From a virus, in IMG/VR virus record IMGVR_UViG_3300031227_000303, positions 1 through 28,255 of that record: a DNA stretch of 28,255 bases; one strand, 5' to 3'. Position 1 is the first letter of the stretch; each line of letters begins with the position of its first letter. Both the position numbers and the translations under genes were made by a program. The notes beneath the pieces were generated by a model that was not told the origin of the DNA, searched no databases, and worked only from the letters and a program-made list of their open reading frames with translations. Shown here piece after piece: positions 1 through 6,112 of this stretch.

Positions 1-190
1 TACAAATTTCTCTAATTATTTTCTCAACTTTATCAGGATATAACATAGGCTCACCGCCAGTTAATAAAATTTCATCATACCCCGTAAAATCAGTACAAAC
101 AGGCAAATTTTTAATATCCCAATCTTTATTACAACAGCCAGAACAGTTACGATTACAGTCTTCCCAAAGAATTAATCGTAATTTATTCAC
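1..190 (-). CDS. Radical SAM protein, 5' part only (runs off left edge)
   Basis: Reading the minus strand from GTG at 190 gives 63 codons that stay open to the left edge. An AGGAGG-type ribosome binding site lies just upstream (about 192-201 on the plus strand). Around residue 12 there is a Cys-x3-Cys-x2-Cys cluster (CNRNCSGC), the usual [4Fe-4S] ligand motif of radical SAM enzymes, followed near residue 50 by GGEP, the SAM-binding motif of the family. The CX3CX2C motif sits very close to the N-terminus, as in short activase or QueE-like radical SAM proteins, but too little is present to name a substrate. It is transcribed away from the rest of the window and has its own promoter at 235-263. 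It is one of three radical SAM genes in the window. Confidence 0.8.
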   Translation of the reverse strand, partial: MNKLRLILWEDCNRNCSGCCNKDWDIKNLPVCTDFTGYDEILLTGGEPMLYPDKVEKIIREIC

Positions 191-234
191 TTTTTCCTCC
201 TTCATTACCTTAATTAATTAATCCTAACATACTC

Positions 235-263
235 AATATATCACAATAATAGCCCAAAGTCAA
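235..263 (-). promoter_or_regulatory. Sigma70-type promoter for the left-edge radical SAM gene
   Basis: On the minus strand TTGACT (263-258) is separated by 17 bp from TATATT (240-235), preceded by TG one base upstream (extended -10). The predicted transcript starts near 228 and has a short leader before the ribosome binding site and GTG at 190. Read directly from sequence; activity is inferred. Confidence 0.7.
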
Positions 264-355
264 GAAAATATGCCCTGTCATAAAAAACTTTTTCGTAGCA
301 ACTCCTTAATCTCACTAAAGTTACAAATCTAACTACTTTATTGCCAAGTTTTCCC

Positions 356-384
356 TTTACAAAAAAATAAATCCTCGGTATAAT
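356..384 (+). promoter_or_regulatory. Sigma70-type promoter facing a non-coding region
   Basis: TTTACA (356-361), a 17-bp spacer and a perfect TATAAT (379-384) on the plus strand. The predicted start is near 391. No plausible plus-strand protein gene follows for about 1 kb, but a structured, terminator-ended segment does, so the promoter probably drives a small RNA. Confidence 0.7.
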
Positions 385-390
385 AATCCG

Positions 391-543
391 TACAAGGGAA
401 GCGGGAATAGAGGTACAGTACTACTAAAGACATTAAAAGGCAAAGTACGTACAAGAACTATATACAAAACTAATATTAACGTCTTTTAATCGGAGATAAG
501 AAGCGATAGCTTCTTGAAACGTATTAAAAGGCGTGTTTTTTTT
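391..543 (+). ncRNA. Candidate small structured RNA
   Basis: A transcript from the promoter at 356-384 would run to a T-run at 536-543, about 150 nt. Two structured parts are visible. First, GTAC (413-416) and GTACT (418-422) pair with AGTAC (444-448) and GTAC (449-452), giving a 9-bp stem with one bulged A. Second, a 12-bp outer stem (479-490 with 523-534, one G-U) encloses a 7-bp hairpin (498-504 with 509-515, loop GATA). The decamer ATTAAAAGGC occurs twice, in the first loop (432-441) and in the terminator arm (523-532). Both copies can pair with 481-490, so the RNA could switch between two folds. I do not recognise a known family. The minus-strand frame opposite it has a TTG start with no ribosome binding site and looks spurious. 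Confidence 0.6.
479..543 (+). terminator. Compound hairpin with T-run, ends the candidate small RNA
   Basis: Outer arms 479-490 and 523-534 pair over 12 bp with one G-U. The inner hairpin 498-515 has a 7-bp stem and 4-nt loop. Eight T residues follow at 536-543. The outer arm is AT-rich, so it is weaker than a textbook intrinsic terminator, but the geometry is right. Confidence 0.6.
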
Positions 544-608
544 GAAAAAATTTAACGACAAAAACAAGACCTTTCTTTGGTATAAAAATAGTAAGGTTAA
601 TTCCGAGT

Positions 609-627
609 TTGCCCTATTTTTGGGCAA
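609..627 (-). terminator. Short GC stem-loop just after the minus-strand operon
   Basis: TTGCCC (609-614), a 7-nt loop and GGGCAA (622-627) form a 6-bp stem immediately downstream of the stop of the minus-strand gene at 634-1026. No clear T-run follows on the minus strand, so it may be a weak or factor-dependent terminator or only an mRNA 3'-end stabiliser. Confidence 0.35.
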
Positions 628-633
628 TATTAA

Positions 634-1026
634 TCATAGCAGGTTTCCTTGTTTTTTAATCTTTAACCGCATTTCTTTTAATTGTTCTGCTATCCCCACT
701 ACTTGTTCATAAAATAAATTTTCGGACGCATAGGCTTTTTTGTGCTCTACTACCCAAGGATTGATTTTTTCCATATAATGCCACATTTCATGGATTATTG
801 TTTTGGTGATGCTTTCTCTGGTTTCTCCGCTGTCAATATTGATATTATGGGTTTCTAATTCAAATTCCCCCCGATTCTCCTCAAGTTTGTCCCAGACAAT
901 AACCACCCTTGATGGGATAGTAACATTCTTGTAGCACCTGAGAAATATAGAGAATATGGCTATAATTAAGTCATTAATGGTGGTGCGGGGAATTGGGCCA
1001 CGTCCTTTTATGGTTGTTTTGATCAT
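634..1026 (-). CDS. Small HExxH metallopeptidase-like protein
   Basis: A 130-residue protein with the zinc-metallopeptidase signature HEMWH at about residues 78-82, inside a helix (KTIIHEMWHYMEK). A segment rich in Glu and His follows (WVVEHKK, SENLFYEQ) that could provide a third ligand. The N-terminal half is beta-rich (IPSRVVIVWD). The layout resembles the SprT/ImmA class of compact phage-borne metallopeptidase domains, but I cannot assign a family. There is no signal peptide or membrane segment, so it should be cytoplasmic. The ATG is three bases after the stop of the upstream gene (1030-1335), so the two form a minus-strand operon. Catalytic activity is inferred only from the motif. Confidence 0.6.
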   Translation of the reverse strand: MIKTTIKGRGPIPRTTINDLIIAIFSIFLRCYKNVTIPSRVVIVWDKLEENRGEFELETHNINIDSGETRESITKTIIHEMWHYMEKINPWVVEHKKAYASENLFYEQVVGIAEQLKEMRLKIKKQGNLL

Positions 1027-1029
1027 TAT

Positions 1030-1335
1030 TTATAGCTCCAGCGTTCTTTTCTGATGTTTAACATTACTTGAGTCAAATGTGGGCGGGTGTTTTAATATTT
1101 CTATTTCTTTCAATAGGGCTTTGTTTTCTTTTTGGAGTCTAATTATTTCCGCCTTATTTAATTCTATTGTGTCATCGCTATTAGGATAAGGTTCGTTGTT
1201 AGATATAATAGTAGTTTTTACACAGAGGTCATAGTCCATAGGATAGTATTGTTTGCATAAAAGGCACTTTTGACGACTTTCATCCCAATTACCAAATTGA
1301 TGACAATCTTCTACAATATTATCTTTAATCGTCAT
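1030..1335 (-). CDS. Hypothetical Cys-rich protein with C-terminal coiled coil
   Basis: A 101-residue protein not recognised as a known family. The N-terminal part holds Cys and His residues in metal-site spacing (C-H at 11-12, then C24-x2-C27, then C38). The C-terminal part, from about residue 59, is a charged heptad-like stretch (LNKAEIIRLQKENKALLKE) typical of a coiled coil. An AGGAGAG ribosome binding site lies 5 bases before the ATG. It is the first gene of the two-gene minus-strand operon and faces away from the accessory block starting at 1470. It could be a small zinc-binding adaptor, but no role can be stated. Confidence 0.6.
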   Translation of the reverse strand: MTIKDNIVEDCHQFGNWDESRQKCLLCKQYYPMDYDLCVKTTIISNNEPYPNSDDTIELNKAEIIRLQKENKALLKEIEILKHPPTFDSSNVKHQKRTLEL

Positions 1336-1356
1336 TTATTCTCTCCTTTCAAATCA

Positions 1357-1385
1357 AGAATAGCTCTAAATTTTTCAGAAAGCAA
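1357..1385 (-). promoter_or_regulatory. Possible promoter for the minus-strand operon
   Basis: On the minus strand TTGCTT (1385-1380), a 17-bp spacer and TATTCT (1362-1357) lie just upstream of the ribosome binding site. The match is moderate and the leader would be very short. A nearby TTGACA (1407-1402) is a better -35 but has no -10 at a workable distance. Confidence 0.35.
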
Positions 1386-1402
1386 GAAAAAATAATAAAT
1401 GT

Positions 1403-1418
1403 GTCAATTTCATTTGAC
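1403..1418. promoter_or_regulatory. Inverted repeat between divergent promoters, possible operator
   Basis: GTCAA and TTGAC arms separated by 6 bp overlap the -35 element of the rightward promoter and sit upstream of the leftward gene start. The position suits a repressor site, but the arms are only 5 bp, so chance is possible. Confidence 0.25.
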
Positions 1419-1442
1419 TTTAGGCGATTTGTGGGGTATCCT
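1414..1442 (+). promoter_or_regulatory. Sigma70-type promoter for the accessory block
   Basis: TTGACT (1414-1419), a 17-bp spacer and TATCCT (1437-1442) on the plus strand. The predicted start, near 1449, lies about 20 bases before the ATG at 1470, with GAGAGGA between them. It could drive the long co-oriented run of genes that follows. Confidence 0.6.
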
Positions 1443-1469
1443 TGATTTGAGTTTATGAGAGGATAAACT

Positions 1470-1667
1470 ATGATGCAGGGTTGGCTAAAGGCTAATAAGG
1501 TGTCTAAATATATACCGGAGCTAGAGATTGACGAGAATTGTCCCTTGTGTAGGGCTCCTATTTATGTATATATAGAAGGGAATCTTATTTTTAATGAAAA
1601 ATGCCCGGAAGGGTGTTATAATCACGTTACCGATTTGGAAATGTCAGATTTTATGTTGGATTGGTAA
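1470..1667 (+). CDS. Small Cys-pair (zinc-ribbon-like) hypothetical protein
   Basis: A 65-residue protein with C24-x2-C27 (CPLC) and a second cluster CPEGC around residue 45, the spacing of a small zinc ribbon. The rest is short and acidic at the C-terminus. The start is an ATG pair preceded by GAGAGGA. It is the first gene of the plus-strand accessory block and lies 11 bases upstream of the cREC gene. It belongs to no family I can name. Several similar small Cys-pair proteins occur in this window (9183, 10115, 26557). Confidence 0.6.
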   Translation: MMQGWLKANKVSKYIPELEIDENCPLCRAPIYVYIEGNLIFNEKCPEGCYNHVTDLEMSDFMLDW

Positions 1668-1678
1668 AGGGTTAACAG

Positions 1679-1963
1679 ATGAAGATATTCCTTGACGACA
1701 TACGAAACGCTCCTGATAATAGTTGGGTAGTTGTCCGTGATGGGCATATTTGCATGAATCTTCTATCAACTGGAATAGTAACTGAAATAAGTTTTGACCA
1801 TGATTTAGGTGATGACTGGTGTAATGGATATGATGTACTTTGTCATATTGAGTTATTAGTTTGGCATGGAGCTATTTTAAAGCCCATTATTTATATACAT
1901 ACTGATAATGCCGGAGCAAGAAATAAGATGGTTTTGGCTAAGAAAAAGATAGAGGAAATGTGA
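1679..1963 (+). CDS. cREC domain protein (cyclic-phosphate processing receiver-like)
   Basis: A 94-residue protein that is essentially one domain. The N-terminal strand MKIFLDDIRNAP has the LDD-x-R signature, followed by FDHDLG near residue 40, a GYD element, and a late strand with IHTDNAGARNKM. These fit the family annotated as cREC, a receiver-like domain that comparative genomics has linked to processing of cyclic phosphate RNA ends. The next gene is the RNA ligase RtcB, which overlaps this stop codon by one base and itself joins 2',3'-cyclic phosphate ends. The neighbourhood therefore supports an RNA end-processing role. The biochemical activity of the family is a prediction and is not proven by this sequence. 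Confidence 0.75.
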   Translation: MKIFLDDIRNAPDNSWVVVRDGHICMNLLSTGIVTEISFDHDLGDDWCNGYDVLCHIELLVWHGAILKPIIYIHTDNAGARNKMVLAKKKIEEM

Positions 1964-3135
1964 TGAAATGGATTAATACAGATAATATAGTTCTAATTAA
2001 ATCATGGTGTAAAGATTTAGAGGAAGGGGCTTTAGCACAAGTAGAAAATTTAGCTAACCATCCATGCGTGTTTAAGCACGTAGCCATAATGCCAGATTGT
2101 CATGTGGGATATGGAATGCCTATTGGTGGGGTAGTAGCATTAAAGGGTGCAGTAGTGCCAAATTTTGTCGGGGTGGATATTGGCTGTGGGATGTGTGCGG
2201 TAAAAACTACTGCTAAGACTAGTGGGGTTACTACTGGTATATTACATCGGATTATTGATGATTTAAAATTAAGAATTCCAGTAGGTAAAGAACACAGGAA
2301 AGCCCCCCTTGATTGGGGTGGATTTGATGACCCAGATTTATGTTCTATAATTAAGGAGAATCTTAAATCTGCTGGACATCAACTAGGAACTCTCGGATCG
2401 GGCAACCACTTCATTGAGGTACAAGTCGATGAAGAAGGCTATATTTGGCTTATGCTCCATAGTGGTAGTAGGAATATTGGATATAGGATTGCAAATCATT
2501 TTCATAAAAAGGCAGTAGAGTTATGTAAGAGGTGGTATTCTCCCGTGGAAGCAGATAATTACTCGTCTGCTTTTCTTCCCATTGGGACTAAAGAGGCGGC
2601 TGAGTATATAACATCTATGAATTGGGCTTTGGAATTTGCCAAAGAAAATAGACGGATTATGATGAAGATATTTAAAGAAGTTATAAATTCATTTACGGGG
2701 TGTACGTTTAGTGAAGAAATAAACATCCATCATAATTTTGCGGCTATAGAGAATCATTTTCGAGAAAACGTATGGGTACATAGAAAAGGAGCAACAAAGG
2801 CTTATAAGGGGCAATTAGGGATTATTCCGGGTAGTATGGGGACGGCTAGCTATATTGTCAGAGGATTAGGAAATATTCAATCATTTAAGTCTTGCTCTCA
2901 TGGGGCCGGTAGAAATTGTGGTAGGGCAGAATTTTGTAAAACACATACCGTTGAAGAGTGTAACGAGAGTATTAAAGATGTTGTATTTTCTGGATGGGGT
3001 GATAATAGAAAAGGGAATCCTGATATTAGTGAAGCTCCAGAGGCATATAAGAATATTGATGAAGTAATAGAATCACAATTGGATTTGGTAGATATAGTAA
3101 CAAAATTAAGACCTTTAGCAGTAATGAAGGGATAA
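1963..3135 (+). CDS. rtcB: RtcB family RNA-splicing ligase
   Basis: A 390-residue protein covering the whole RtcB fold. The metal site GVDIGCG supplies Asp72 and Cys75, GSGNHF and HSGSRN carry histidine ligands, IHHNF follows, and SHGAGR supplies His313, the residue expected to be guanylylated. The C-terminus ends in a PLAVMKG-type tail as in complete RtcB proteins. RtcB joins 2',3'-cyclic phosphate or 3'-phosphate RNA ends to 5'-OH ends using GTP and manganese. I chose the ATG at 1963, which shares a base with the upstream stop and sits 6 bases after AGAGGA. A GTG at 1960 is too close to that site. With the cREC gene it forms a translationally coupled RNA-repair pair. No key residue appears to be missing. 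Confidence 0.95.
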   Translation: MKWINTDNIVLIKSWCKDLEEGALAQVENLANHPCVFKHVAIMPDCHVGYGMPIGGVVALKGAVVPNFVGVDIGCGMCAVKTTAKTSGVTTGILHRIIDDLKLRIPVGKEHRKAPLDWGGFDDPDLCSIIKENLKSAGHQLGTLGSGNHFIEVQVDEEGYIWLMLHSGSRNIGYRIANHFHKKAVELCKRWYSPVEADNYSSAFLPIGTKEAAEYITSMNWALEFAKENRRIMMKIFKEVINSFTGCTFSEEINIHHNFAAIENHFRENVWVHRKGATKAYKGQLGIIPGSMGTASYIVRGLGNIQSFKSCSHGAGRNCGRAEFCKTHTVEECNESIKDVVFSGWGDNRKGNPDISEAPEAYKNIDEVIESQLDLVDIVTKLRPLAVMKG

Positions 3136-3139
3136 ATAA

Positions 3140-4105
3140 ATGCTTTTAGAAGATATTGGCTTTTACACCCTATCTGATGATAGAGCAAAAAATGTTAGTA
3201 TTGATAGTCCTTTATGGCGGTGTGAATTATTGCTTACTGATAAATGTACCTTTAAGTGTCCTTATTGTAGAGGAATGCGGGAAGATCTTCGTGGGACATT
3301 AACATTCAAGGAAGCAAAGAACGTGGTAGATTTATGGATTGCAGAGGGGCTTAGAAATGTCAGATTTTCTGGGGGTGAGCCTACTGTATGGAAGGACCTT
3401 GTAAAATTAGTGGCCCACTGTAAGAAAAATAATGTAGAAAAAATAGCAGTTTCTACTAACGGTTATTCTGACTTAGATTTATATAAAAGATTAATAGATG
3501 CGGGAGTAAATGATTTTTCTATATCATTAGACGCATGTTGTGCCGCCGTTGGTGATAGAATGGCCGGTAGAAAAGATTCGTGGGATGTGGTAGTAAAAAA
3601 TATTAAAGAAGTAAGTCAACTGATTTATACTACCGTTGGGATGGTTTTTACTAAGGAAAATATAGCACAGGCCAAAGAAAATGTTCTATTTGCAGACTCA
3701 TTGGGCATTTCAGATATAAGAGTTGTTCCAAGTGCTCAGTATAATAAGGCTTTAAAAATTTTAGAAACGTTGCCGAGTGAGATTTTGGATAAGTATCCTA
3801 TTTTAAGATATAGAATAAATAATGTTAAAAAGGGTAGAAATGTTAGAAAAATGACTAAAGAGGACAGTGGTAAGTGTTGGTTGGTTTTAGATGATGCCGC
3901 TATTGCGGGTGGTTATCACTTCCCGTGCATTATTTATTTGAGAGAGGGTGGAAATCCAATTGGTAAAGTTGGGGACAATATGCGGAAAGAGCGTGAAAAT
4001 TGGATGAATGTCCATAATTGTTGGGAAGATAAAATTTGTAGAGAAATGTGTTTAGATGTTTGTATTGATTATAATAATAAAGTGGCTAAATTTAAAGAGA
4101 CATAA
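3140..4105 (+). CDS. Radical SAM protein, MoaA/SPASM-like
   Basis: A 321-residue enzyme with the radical SAM cluster ligands C36, C40 and C43 (CTFKCPYC), GGEP near residue 80, and a STNG and SLD strand pattern of the TIM-barrel core. A Cys-rich C-terminus (CWEDKICREMC, then DVC) and C249/C265-type cysteines suggest an auxiliary cluster as in SPASM or twitch domains. Such enzymes often modify peptides or sugars by radical chemistry. The substrate is unknown here. It starts 5 bases after the rtcB stop in a GGGATAAATAAATG context, and tRNA-Thr follows 7 bases after its stop. Its place between RNA-repair genes and tRNAs leaves RNA modification possible, while the glycan-type genes further on suggest another role. 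Confidence 0.85.
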   Translation: MLLEDIGFYTLSDDRAKNVSIDSPLWRCELLLTDKCTFKCPYCRGMREDLRGTLTFKEAKNVVDLWIAEGLRNVRFSGGEPTVWKDLVKLVAHCKKNNVEKIAVSTNGYSDLDLYKRLIDAGVNDFSISLDACCAAVGDRMAGRKDSWDVVVKNIKEVSQLIYTTVGMVFTKENIAQAKENVLFADSLGISDIRVVPSAQYNKALKILETLPSEILDKYPILRYRINNVKKGRNVRKMTKEDSGKCWLVLDDAAIAGGYHFPCIIYLREGGNPIGKVGDNMRKERENWMNVHNCWEDKICREMCLDVCIDYNNKVAKFKET

Positions 4106-4112
4106 ATAATGT

Positions 4113-4185
4113 GCACTCGTAGCTCAAGTGGTAGAGCATGGGTTTTGTAAATCCAAGGTTGGGGGATCATGGCCCTCCGAGTGCT
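4113..4185 (+). tRNA. tRNA-Thr(UGU)
   Basis: A complete cloverleaf. The acceptor stem is 4113-4119 with 4178-4184, perfect over 7 bp. The D arm is GCTC/GAGC. The anticodon stem is 4139-4143 with 4151-4155, with loop TTTGTAA and anticodon TGT at 4146-4148. A 5-nt variable loop and T stem GGGGG/CCCTC (one G-U) follow. The T loop reads ATCATGG instead of the usual TTCRANY. No CCA is encoded. It reads ACA, a codon used heavily in the threonine tracts of the structural genes downstream. Confidence 0.88.
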
Positions 4186-4200
4186 TTTAAAAAATAAAGC

Positions 4201-4228
4201 TTGTAAAAAGGAATAAATAAGGTATAAT
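4201..4228 (+). promoter_or_regulatory. Possible promoter ahead of the small basic ORF and tRNA-Gln
   Basis: TTGTAA (4201-4206), a 16-bp spacer and perfect TATAAT (4223-4228). The predicted start coincides with the ATG at 4235, so a transcript would be leaderless for the small gene. It would also serve tRNA-Gln. Confidence 0.45.
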
Positions 4229-4234
4229 ATTCAA

Positions 4235-4348
4235 ATGCAGAACTATGACGAGTATGATGAAAAACGGGAACGCAGGGAGTCAAAGAAGGAAAAGCAGAAG
4301 CTCCAGCACAAGGAGCAGAAGAAAAAGAAAAGACGGATAAAGGAATAA
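4235..4348 (+). CDS. Tiny highly charged, basic protein (37 aa)
   Basis: ATG at 4235 opens 37 codons of almost only charged residues: an acidic start (MQNYDEYDEKRERRE) then a Lys/Arg/Gln helix ending in KKKKRRIKE. No Shine-Dalgarno sequence sits at normal distance. The nearest AAGGA is over 20 bases upstream, beyond the TATAAT. Codon choice (CGG, CGC, AGG, CTC, GAG) is richer in G and C than the neighbours. It lies exactly between two tRNA genes. If translated it could be an RNA- or DNA-binding peptide. It could also be a non-translated spacer. Confidence 0.4.
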   Translation: MQNYDEYDEKRERRESKKEKQKLQHKEQKKKKRRIKE

Positions 4349-4353
4349 ATCAT

Positions 4354-4425
4354 TGCCCCATAGTATAATAGGTAATACCAAAGCTTTTGGAGCTTTTATT
4401 TCAGGTTCAAGTCCTGATGGGGCAT
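4354..4425 (+). tRNA. tRNA-Gln(UUG)
   Basis: The acceptor stem TGCCCCA (4354-4360) pairs perfectly with TGGGGCA (4418-4424). The D stem is GTAT/ATAC. The anticodon stem is AAAGC/GCTTT with loop TTTTGGA and anticodon TTG at 4387-4389. The variable loop has 4 nt, and the T arm has a 5-bp stem and a canonical TTCAAGT loop. No CCA is encoded. It reads CAA. Fold quality is high. Confidence 0.9.
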
Positions 4426-4439
4426 TTTTAGGATAAAGT

Positions 4440-4661
4440 ATGACAAGTATTGTTATTAGTGGTTTGATTTTAGCAACTTATCTTCTATATGGAATGAAGC
4501 ACAGGTCAGGCCCATTTATAGGAATAATAGCCAATTTTCTTTTTGCAGGAGCTCATTCCAGACAACCAGAGGATATTGGCTATGTTGTTTTAGGCGTTAT
4601 TTTGGTCTTTGTAAATTTATGGAATTTTGTTAGCTGGAGTAAAGATGATGAAGTGGAATAA
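4440..4661 (+). CDS. Small membrane protein
   Basis: A 73-residue protein with two clear hydrophobic segments, about residues 3-19 (IVISGLILATYLLYG) and 47-63 (IGYVVLGVILVFVNLW). A weaker apolar stretch at about 25-37 (FIGIIANFLFAGA) could be a re-entrant or third segment. The C-terminus is acidic. AGGA lies 7 bases before the ATG. It lies directly after tRNA-Gln and overlaps the start of the methyltransferase gene by 17 bases. No family recognised. Small inner-membrane proteins in phage accessory regions are often superinfection-exclusion or lysis-related, but nothing here proves either. Confidence 0.6.
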   Translation: MTSIVISGLILATYLLYGMKHRSGPFIGIIANFLFAGAHSRQPEDIGYVVLGVILVFVNLWNFVSWSKDDEVE

Positions 4662-5403
4662 TGTAGTTATTGATGTTGATGGTATTTTAAGAAAAGATTC
4701 GCGGAGCAGTCGCTCTGCTTTACGTGATGATGTCTTTAATCTTTATAATTTGGTAGTTAAGCACAGGCCAAAACGGATTTTGGAGATTGGTGTAGATTAT
4801 GGCGCATCTACACGAGCCCTTATGCTTGGTTTGTTAAAAGTTGGGGGGGACAAAATAGAGAGCATCGATAATCGAGATTGCAGCACTATCTTGGATATTT
4901 TAATGCCTACTCCCAAACTTACTAAATTAGCTAAAGAATATTGGAAATTTCATTTAGGTGATAGTAAAGATAAAGAGTTGCTGGATACGATTGAAGATTT
5001 TGATTTCTTATTTTTGGATACAAGTCATGTTGCGGAGCAGACGGTAGTGGAATTAGATATGTGGCTCCCAAAACTTAAACCCGGTGGTGTGGCAGTTTTT
5101 CACGATGTTAAAACACGTTTTGAGGGCGTTCAAATTCCACTGAATGATTATTTTAAGAAGCACCCTGAGTTTAATTGTCTTTATACAACCATGCCAAATT
5201 CTCGTCATGGTTTGGGTGTTTTAATGATAGAACCAAAAGAAGTTATAAACAAAGAAATAAAAAAAAGAGATATGACTTATGCAGAGGCAGTAGAAGAAGC
5301 GACAAAACTTGATAATGATGAACTTATGGAAGATGAATTAGAAAAAGTTAATGCTAAAGAAGATGTTAAGGTAGAGAATGATAAAGAAATAAAAGAGGAG
5401 TAA
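4645..5403 (+). CDS. SAM-dependent methyltransferase, Methyltransf_24-like
   Basis: About 252 residues. A Rossmann-type core begins with ILEIGVDYGAST (motif I, SAM binding), continues with IESIDNRD (acidic residue after strand 2), FDFLFLDTSHV (motif IV region) and LKPGGVAVFHDV (post-motif), the pattern of Methyltransf_24 and CmcI-like enzymes that often act on sugars or small molecules. The last 45 residues are a highly acidic, Glu/Lys-rich tail. ATG 4645 or 4648 are both possible, with GGAG at 4636-4639. An upstream in-frame TTG is unlikely. A shorter paralogue lies at 6625. It directly precedes a glycosyltransferase-like gene, so methylation of a glycan is a reasonable guess. Confidence 0.75.
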   Translation: MMKWNNVVIDVDGILRKDSRSSRSALRDDVFNLYNLVVKHRPKRILEIGVDYGASTRALMLGLLKVGGDKIESIDNRDCSTILDILMPTPKLTKLAKEYWKFHLGDSKDKELLDTIEDFDFLFLDTSHVAEQTVVELDMWLPKLKPGGVAVFHDVKTRFEGVQIPLNDYFKKHPEFNCLYTTMPNSRHGLGVLMIEPKEVINKEIKKRDMTYAEAVEEATKLDNDELMEDELEKVNAKEDVKVENDKEIKEE

Positions 5404-5409
5404 ATAATA

Positions 5410-6105
5410 ATGCCCAACAGCGCATTGACTATAATGACCCCATTTGCCTCCCGGAAAAAATGGGTACCCGAATTTTATATAAAAACAATCACGGCTTTGG
5501 ATCTTTGTTTGTCCGAAGGACAACATCCTTCCTTTGTGTTTGTAAATAATTCAGGTAATCCTTCCTATTTGGATCCTATTTGCGACGCCGTAAATAAAAT
5601 TTATCCTGAAAGCACTATTCATTGTATAATTGATGACGAAGTTTTTGATAACCCAAACTCTGTTGAAAAGACCACCAAGATGTACAATCTTTGGTGGAAA
5701 ATGAAGGATTATGTAGATGGAGATTATGTGCTATCTTTAGAAGATGATGTTGTTCCCACCCCAGACGCAATTACAAAAATGAAGGAATTTTTAAATTCGG
5801 ATTCAAATATTGCTTTTGTGTCGGCTGCCGTACGACGAAGGGGTGGGGGTTGGATGAATCATGCTATTATTAATGGTGTAATGAAACACTGGATTCAGGA
5901 TGACCCGTTTGAGGTTCATTTATCTCATATGAGTTGTGTTTTGTTTCGTGGTGATGTGTTTCAAAAATTGTCTCTTGAAAAAGTATCAAATTATGTATGG
6001 GAACATACTATAATGAATGATATAAAAGCGATGGGGATGAAAGCATGGTGTTTAGGGTATCAATGTGTGGCCAAACACTATGCAAGTCCAGAGAGGTTTT
6101 GGTAG
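5410..6105 (+). CDS. GT-A-type glycosyltransferase-like protein, copy 1
   Basis: A 231-residue protein with a GT-A look: an N-terminal strand with TPFASRKKWV, then FVFVNNSGN, and an acidic motif LSLEDDVVP near residue 112 that matches the metal- and nucleotide-sugar-binding DxD-like element. A late aromatic/His segment (MSCVLFRGDVF) follows. It is clearly paralogous to the gene at 9397-10122: both share TPF-x2-RK-x-WV, NN-(T/S)-G, LDPI and E-(D/H)-DVVP in the same order. GAGGAG precedes the ATG at a good distance. The acceptor is unknown. Candidates are the phage's own Thr-rich virion proteins, host wall sugars or modified DNA bases. Confidence 0.65.
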   Translation: MPNSALTIMTPFASRKKWVPEFYIKTITALDLCLSEGQHPSFVFVNNSGNPSYLDPICDAVNKIYPESTIHCIIDDEVFDNPNSVEKTTKMYNLWWKMKDYVDGDYVLSLEDDVVPTPDAITKMKEFLNSDSNIAFVSAAVRRRGGGWMNHAIINGVMKHWIQDDPFEVHLSHMSCVLFRGDVFQKLSLEKVSNYVWEHTIMNDIKAMGMKAWCLGYQCVAKHYASPERFW

Positions 6106-6112
6106 ACAAAAT

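Noticed and set aside
433-627. Minus-strand 64-codon frame
   Set aside because: TTG start inside a hairpin, no ribosome binding site, atypical composition, and it lies antisense to the promoter- and terminator-bounded small RNA.
2898-3188. Minus-strand 96-codon frame inside rtcB
   Set aside because: Lies opposite the conserved C-terminus of RtcB; a shadow frame.
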